Under the pieces are notes generated by a model, which searched no databases, was not told the DNA's origin, and saw only the letters and a program-made list of their open reading frames with translations. 64,000 nucleotides of DNA from Ancylomarina sp963977525 (lineage in GTDB: Bacteria; Bacteroidota; Bacteroidia; Bacteroidales; Marinifilaceae): assembly GCA_963977525.1 (NCBI GenBank), contig CAXBPC010000003.1, positions 124,001-188,000 of the forward strand. The letters are read 5' to 3'. A program made the position numbers and the translations under genes. Below, piece after piece: positions 61,074 through 64,000 of the stretch (within the stretch, counting starts at the first letter, position 1; the number at the start of each line of letters is the position of its first letter).

Positions 61074-64000
61074 TTACTTCAATGAGTTTATAATGCTTTC
61101 CAAGTTCTCTTTCATTTGAGTATCCTTAGGTTTAATTTTTAAAGCTTTTATGAAATAGAATTTTGCCACAGATAGATTCCCCGATTTAAACGCAGAATTA
61201 CCTTTTTTTGCTAAATCATCATACTCCAAGTCAAGAGCCTTCTGTTTATCTTTATTAATAGCCTCTACAATTTCGTTTAGCTTATCTTCAACAATACTCT
61301 TATCTGTAGCCAATGATAAGGCCTTTTTGAGATAGTGACGAGATACTGAATAATTACTCCTTCCAAACTCTTTTTCAGCCGACCTCATAAATTCCTCATA
61401 AGACTCACGATCCTTTTCAGATTTAAAAGCGAATCTCAAATCTTCAATTTCACGTAACTTTTCTCTTGGATAATCGCGCTCGAAAACACCTAAGGCTTTT
61501 TTATAATAGGCTTTCGCTTTACCTAAATATCTATCTTTTATAGCTACATCACCTTTACCAATAAAAACCTGGTATTCTATCTCTTTTCTTTTCAATATGT
61601 TATCACCAAAAGCATTAAAGTTTTGAGCAAGCAGCTCATCTTCTTTAGATGCTTTTCTAGCCTTCATAATCATTTTAATCTCTTTAAGCTGAGATTTGAC
61701 ATAAGCATCTTGAGGCTTTAATTCCTCAGCTTCCTTATAATGGAATCTTGCTATAGTGTATGATTTCTTTTTAAAATGAGAATCTGCCGAAGCAAGAGCT
61801 TCTTCAAACTCTTTTTCAATCTTACTATTCCTTCTGTTCAATTTCTCTTGATTAGAATAAGCACCGTCAATAAGTTTAATCTGGCTCTTTGGATATGAAT
61901 TCTTATAATTTAAATCGATAGCTAACTGGTATTTTTCTTTAGCAGATATCAAACCCTTTTCGGCAAATAATTTATCTGCAGAACTAATATAATCCTCATA
62001 TTCCTTTTTAAGAGCCAATTGTTTCTCTTCATCTTGTTTCAATTTAGCTATTTCTTCCTTAGCTACATCAATCTGTTTTAAAGCGTATTCATCACTTCTT
62101 ATTATTTGAAGTGCAGATTCATATTTCGTAATTGAATTTGAATATTTCTTATTCTTAAACAACTTATCTCCATCAGCTATAAATGCACGAAATTGCTTAT
62201 TAAGAATAACCTTCTTTTTAGATAAAAGTTCAGCAGCCTTAGCTTCGTTCTCATTTTCAGCAATTAGATTCTTAATTCTTGAAAGTTGAGCTGTTGCATA
62301 AAGATCGCCAGGTTTGTACTCTAAAGCTTCCCTATAACCTGAACTTCCACTTTTATAATTCTTATTATTTAAAGCCTCGTCAGCCGTAGCTATCGCATTT
62401 TGATATTTTTCTTCGTTTAATCGATTTACTTGTTCATCTTTCAATTTCACTTTAGCCAAACGATCCAGCTCTTCTAACCCGGATTTAGCAAGTTTTATTT
62501 GCTCCTTAGGGTAGCTTTCATCAGACTTTAAATCTAAAGCTGATTGATAATTCGTTATGGCTGCATCAAATTTTTCATCATAAAACTCACTATCAGCAAG
62601 AATTATAAAAGAATTGTACATCTCATCAAGCAATTTCTTTTCAGCCTTTAATCTATTAGCTTCAGTTATAAATCCTTTTAGCTTCAGAAGTTGCTCCTTA
62701 GGATATTTAGCATCTGGTTTCATTTCAGAGGCACGCTTAAAACTTTTATACGAAAGTTCATATTCTTCTGAATCAAACTGAGATTCACCATTTTTTATTA
62801 GAGCCTTATACTTCGCATTAAACTCTTTAATCGCTGAAGCCTGATGAAGCTCTTCTGCCATTAATTCTTCAAGTTTGTTGAATTGTTCCTTCGGATATAT
62901 TTCATTTGGTTTGACTTCCAAAGCAGCTTTGTAATATTCGCGAGAATCGTAAAACTTCTTAGCAGCCAAGCTGTTATCCCCTTTTACTATTAAAGCGGCG
63001 TACTTCTTATCAAGTTGTTGCTGTGCTAATTCACGTTTTGCCTTCTCTTCTTGTTCTTTTCTTTTATCTAGAATCCCTTGCTCCGCTTTCTCTATTTGCT
63101 CCTTTAAGTAGGCATCTTTAGGTTTAATTTGAAGTGCTAATTTATAGTTACTCAAGGCTTTCACAAACTCTTCGATATTCATTTCCGAATCAGCCAAAGT
63201 AACTAGTTCTGCGTACTTATTTTCTCGAGCTTTCTTATCAGAAGTTAACTTTGCCTGTTTAGATAATAAACCATCAATTTTTATTAGCTGAGCTTTTGGA
63301 TAACTCTCATCAGGCTTTAATCCCAATGCGTCTGTATAGTTTAGCTTCGCTTGAATATATTCTTTATTCTTAAACTGCTTATTCCCAGAAGTTATAAGCA
63401 ACTTATATTTCTCATCAATCTCTTTTTGTTTTAGCTTATTAGAAGCCAACTCCTTCTCCCTCGCAATAGCATCATTTATTGCTTGTATCTGAGCTTGAGG
63501 ATAAGATTCATCAACTCCTAATTCAAGAGCTTTCCCATAGGAAGTCAAAGCAGTTGTGTAATCCTTCCTTTTAAACTGACTATCGGCTAGCTTAATTATT
63601 CTATTGTACTCAGCTTTTAAAGCTTTTTGCTCGGCAACAAATTTTGCATTAGCAGCAGTCAGCTGTTTCTGATAGTCCAGCTTATCATTTATAATTCGAA
63701 TCTGTTCTTGTGGATAAACTTCTTCTGCTTTGAGTCTAAGCGCGGAAGTATACTGCAACTTCGCGGCTTCATACTTCTTTAGTTTGAATGCCTCATCTGC
63801 TAATGAAATAAAGGCATCATATTTATCTTTCAAGGCTTTTTCAGTAGCTAATTTATTTGATTCATTTTCTGAAGCTAATTGTGAATCAAGCTCAATCTTT
63901 TTTATTTTTGCTAATTGATCCTTTGGATATTGTTCTGCTTGCTTAACTTCGATAGCTGCATTATAATTAGCCTTTGCTTGTTCGTAATTAGTACTTACAA
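61074..64000 (-). CDS. Giant TPR/coiled-coil repeat protein, 5' end beyond the window
   Basis: The minus frame is open from the stop at 61074 to the window edge (base 64000), about 975 residues, so the start lies outside. It is a chain of 14 full repeats, and part of a fifteenth, of 60-75 aa: KY-x-x-LI-x-x-A-D-x-x-F-x-x-K-x-Y-x-x-A-x-x-Y-x-x-AL-x-L-K-P-x-E-x-YPK-x-QI, then a charged linker. Each is TPR-like with a coiled-coil spacer. No signal or enzyme motif is visible. In Bacteroidota such proteins follow an N-terminal carboxypeptidase-regulatory or OmpA-type domain, which may lie outside. Confidence 0.8.
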   Translation of the reverse strand, partial: VSTNYEQAKANYNAAIEVKQAEQYPKDQLAKIKKIELDSQLASENESNKLATEKALKDKYDAFISLADEAFKLKKYEAAKLQYTSALRLKAEEVYPQEQIRIINDKLDYQKQLTAANAKFVAEQKALKAEYNRIIKLADSQFKRKDYTTALTSYGKALELGVDESYPQAQIQAINDAIAREKELASNKLKQKEIDEKYKLLITSGNKQFKNKEYIQAKLNYTDALGLKPDESYPKAQLIKIDGLLSKQAKLTSDKKARENKYAELVTLADSEMNIEEFVKALSNYKLALQIKPKDAYLKEQIEKAEQGILDKRKEQEEKAKRELAQQQLDKKYAALIVKGDNSLAAKKFYDSREYYKAALEVKPNEIYPKEQFNKLEELMAEELHQASAIKEFNAKYKALIKNGESQFDSEEYELSYKSFKRASEMKPDAKYPKEQLLKLKGFITEANRLKAEKKLLDEMYNSFIILADSEFYDEKFDAAITNYQSALDLKSDESYPKEQIKLAKSGLEELDRLAKVKLKDEQVNRLNEEKYQNAIATADEALNNKNYKSGSSGYREALEYKPGDLYATAQLSRIKNLIAENENEAKAAELLSKKKVILNKQFRAFIADGDKLFKNKKYSNSITKYESALQIIRSDEYALKQIDVAKEEIAKLKQDEEKQLALKKEYEDYISSADKLFAEKGLISAKEKYQLAIDLNYKNSYPKSQIKLIDGAYSNQEKLNRRNSKIEKEFEEALASADSHFKKKSYTIARFHYKEAEELKPQDAYVKSQLKEIKMIMKARKASKEDELLAQNFNAFGDNILKRKEIEYQVFIGKGDVAIKDRYLGKAKAYYKKALGVFERDYPREKLREIEDLRFAFKSEKDRESYEEFMRSAEKEFGRSNYSVSRHYLKKALSLATDKSIVEDKLNEIVEAINKDKQKALDLEYDDLAKKGNSAFKSGNLSVAKFYFIKALKIKPKDTQMKENLESIINSLK

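Noticed and set aside
1..64000. tRNA, rRNA, IS element or prophage
   Set aside because: I looked for cloverleaf-like stretches, transposase or integrase motifs and phage genes and found none. A computed search could still reveal a small RNA.

Overview
This AT-rich window looks like a chromosome segment from a free-living, probably marine member of the Bacteroidota. The Marinilabiliales/Marinifilaceae type is my best guess, inferred from gene content and style and not proven. Supporting signs are TAnnTTTG-type -7 elements upstream of several genes, an ExbB/ExbD/TonB set, a TamB-family giant protein, a DUF3127 protein, a fused SpmA-SpmB protein, a PorE-like envelope protein, and sodium-linked transport (NhaD and a sodium:solute symporter). 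I saw no rRNA, tRNA, transposase, integrase, phage genes or cas genes.

Layout. 1-4.9 kb is accessory: the 5' part of a membrane-bound MutS-like gene (cut by the window edge), a secreted protein gene bracketed by a 16-bp inverted repeat, a 300-bp array of 20-bp units, an unrecognised 246-aa protein, a lipoprotein gene broken by an in-frame stop, a start-less fragment and a small HTH protein. 5.1-15.6 kb is signalling: a Cache/PAS histidine kinase, a TPR protein with a dead peptidase-like domain, then a compact run of two hybrid kinases, CheR and CheB. 15.7-26.2 kb holds a CYTH protein, a PH-like membrane protein, tsaD, divergent tamB, nhaD and exbB-exbD-tonB. 26.2-40.6 kb is housekeeping and transport: TSUP, glyA, two paralogous membrane proteins, aldehyde dehydrogenase, a LexA-like regulator, mepB (also in an inverted-repeat frame), EamA, CDF, a 5'-nucleotidase split over two genes, dinB, MATE and mnmD. 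40.8-43.4 kb is a protein-folding group (two FKBPs, a cyclophilin, DUF3127). 43.4-50.2 kb has an ECF sigma/anti-sigma pair, a small membrane protein, an M64 peptidase, a YbdG-like channel, a SemiSWEET, a chalcone-isomerase-like protein and a KAS III-like enzyme. 50.2-59.5 kb has a 42-bp tandem array, a membrane-anchored RdhA-like iron-sulfur protein, a sodium symporter, recR, an E2 acyltransferase, a PorE-like SPOR protein and a GNAT enzyme. 59.5-64 kb has an S4 protein, the SpmA-SpmB fusion and a very long repeat protein that runs off the right edge.

The most unusual signal is non-coding. Three intergenic arrays (about 2481-2790, 37003-37173 and 50274-50470) have fixed periods of 20, 21 and 42 bp. 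All lie at the 3' side of a gene, two of them beyond its terminator. Units alternate in two types, giving 40/42/42-bp higher-order repeats, close to whole numbers of DNA helical turns. The first array flips orientation at a perfect 15-bp palindrome. The first two share a GTTAAA-GG-like core. A second signal is two lone accessory genes (1421-2158 and mepB), each framed by an inverted repeat, with the octamer TTAGTTGT at the left edge of both. Neither signal matches a feature class I can name with confidence.
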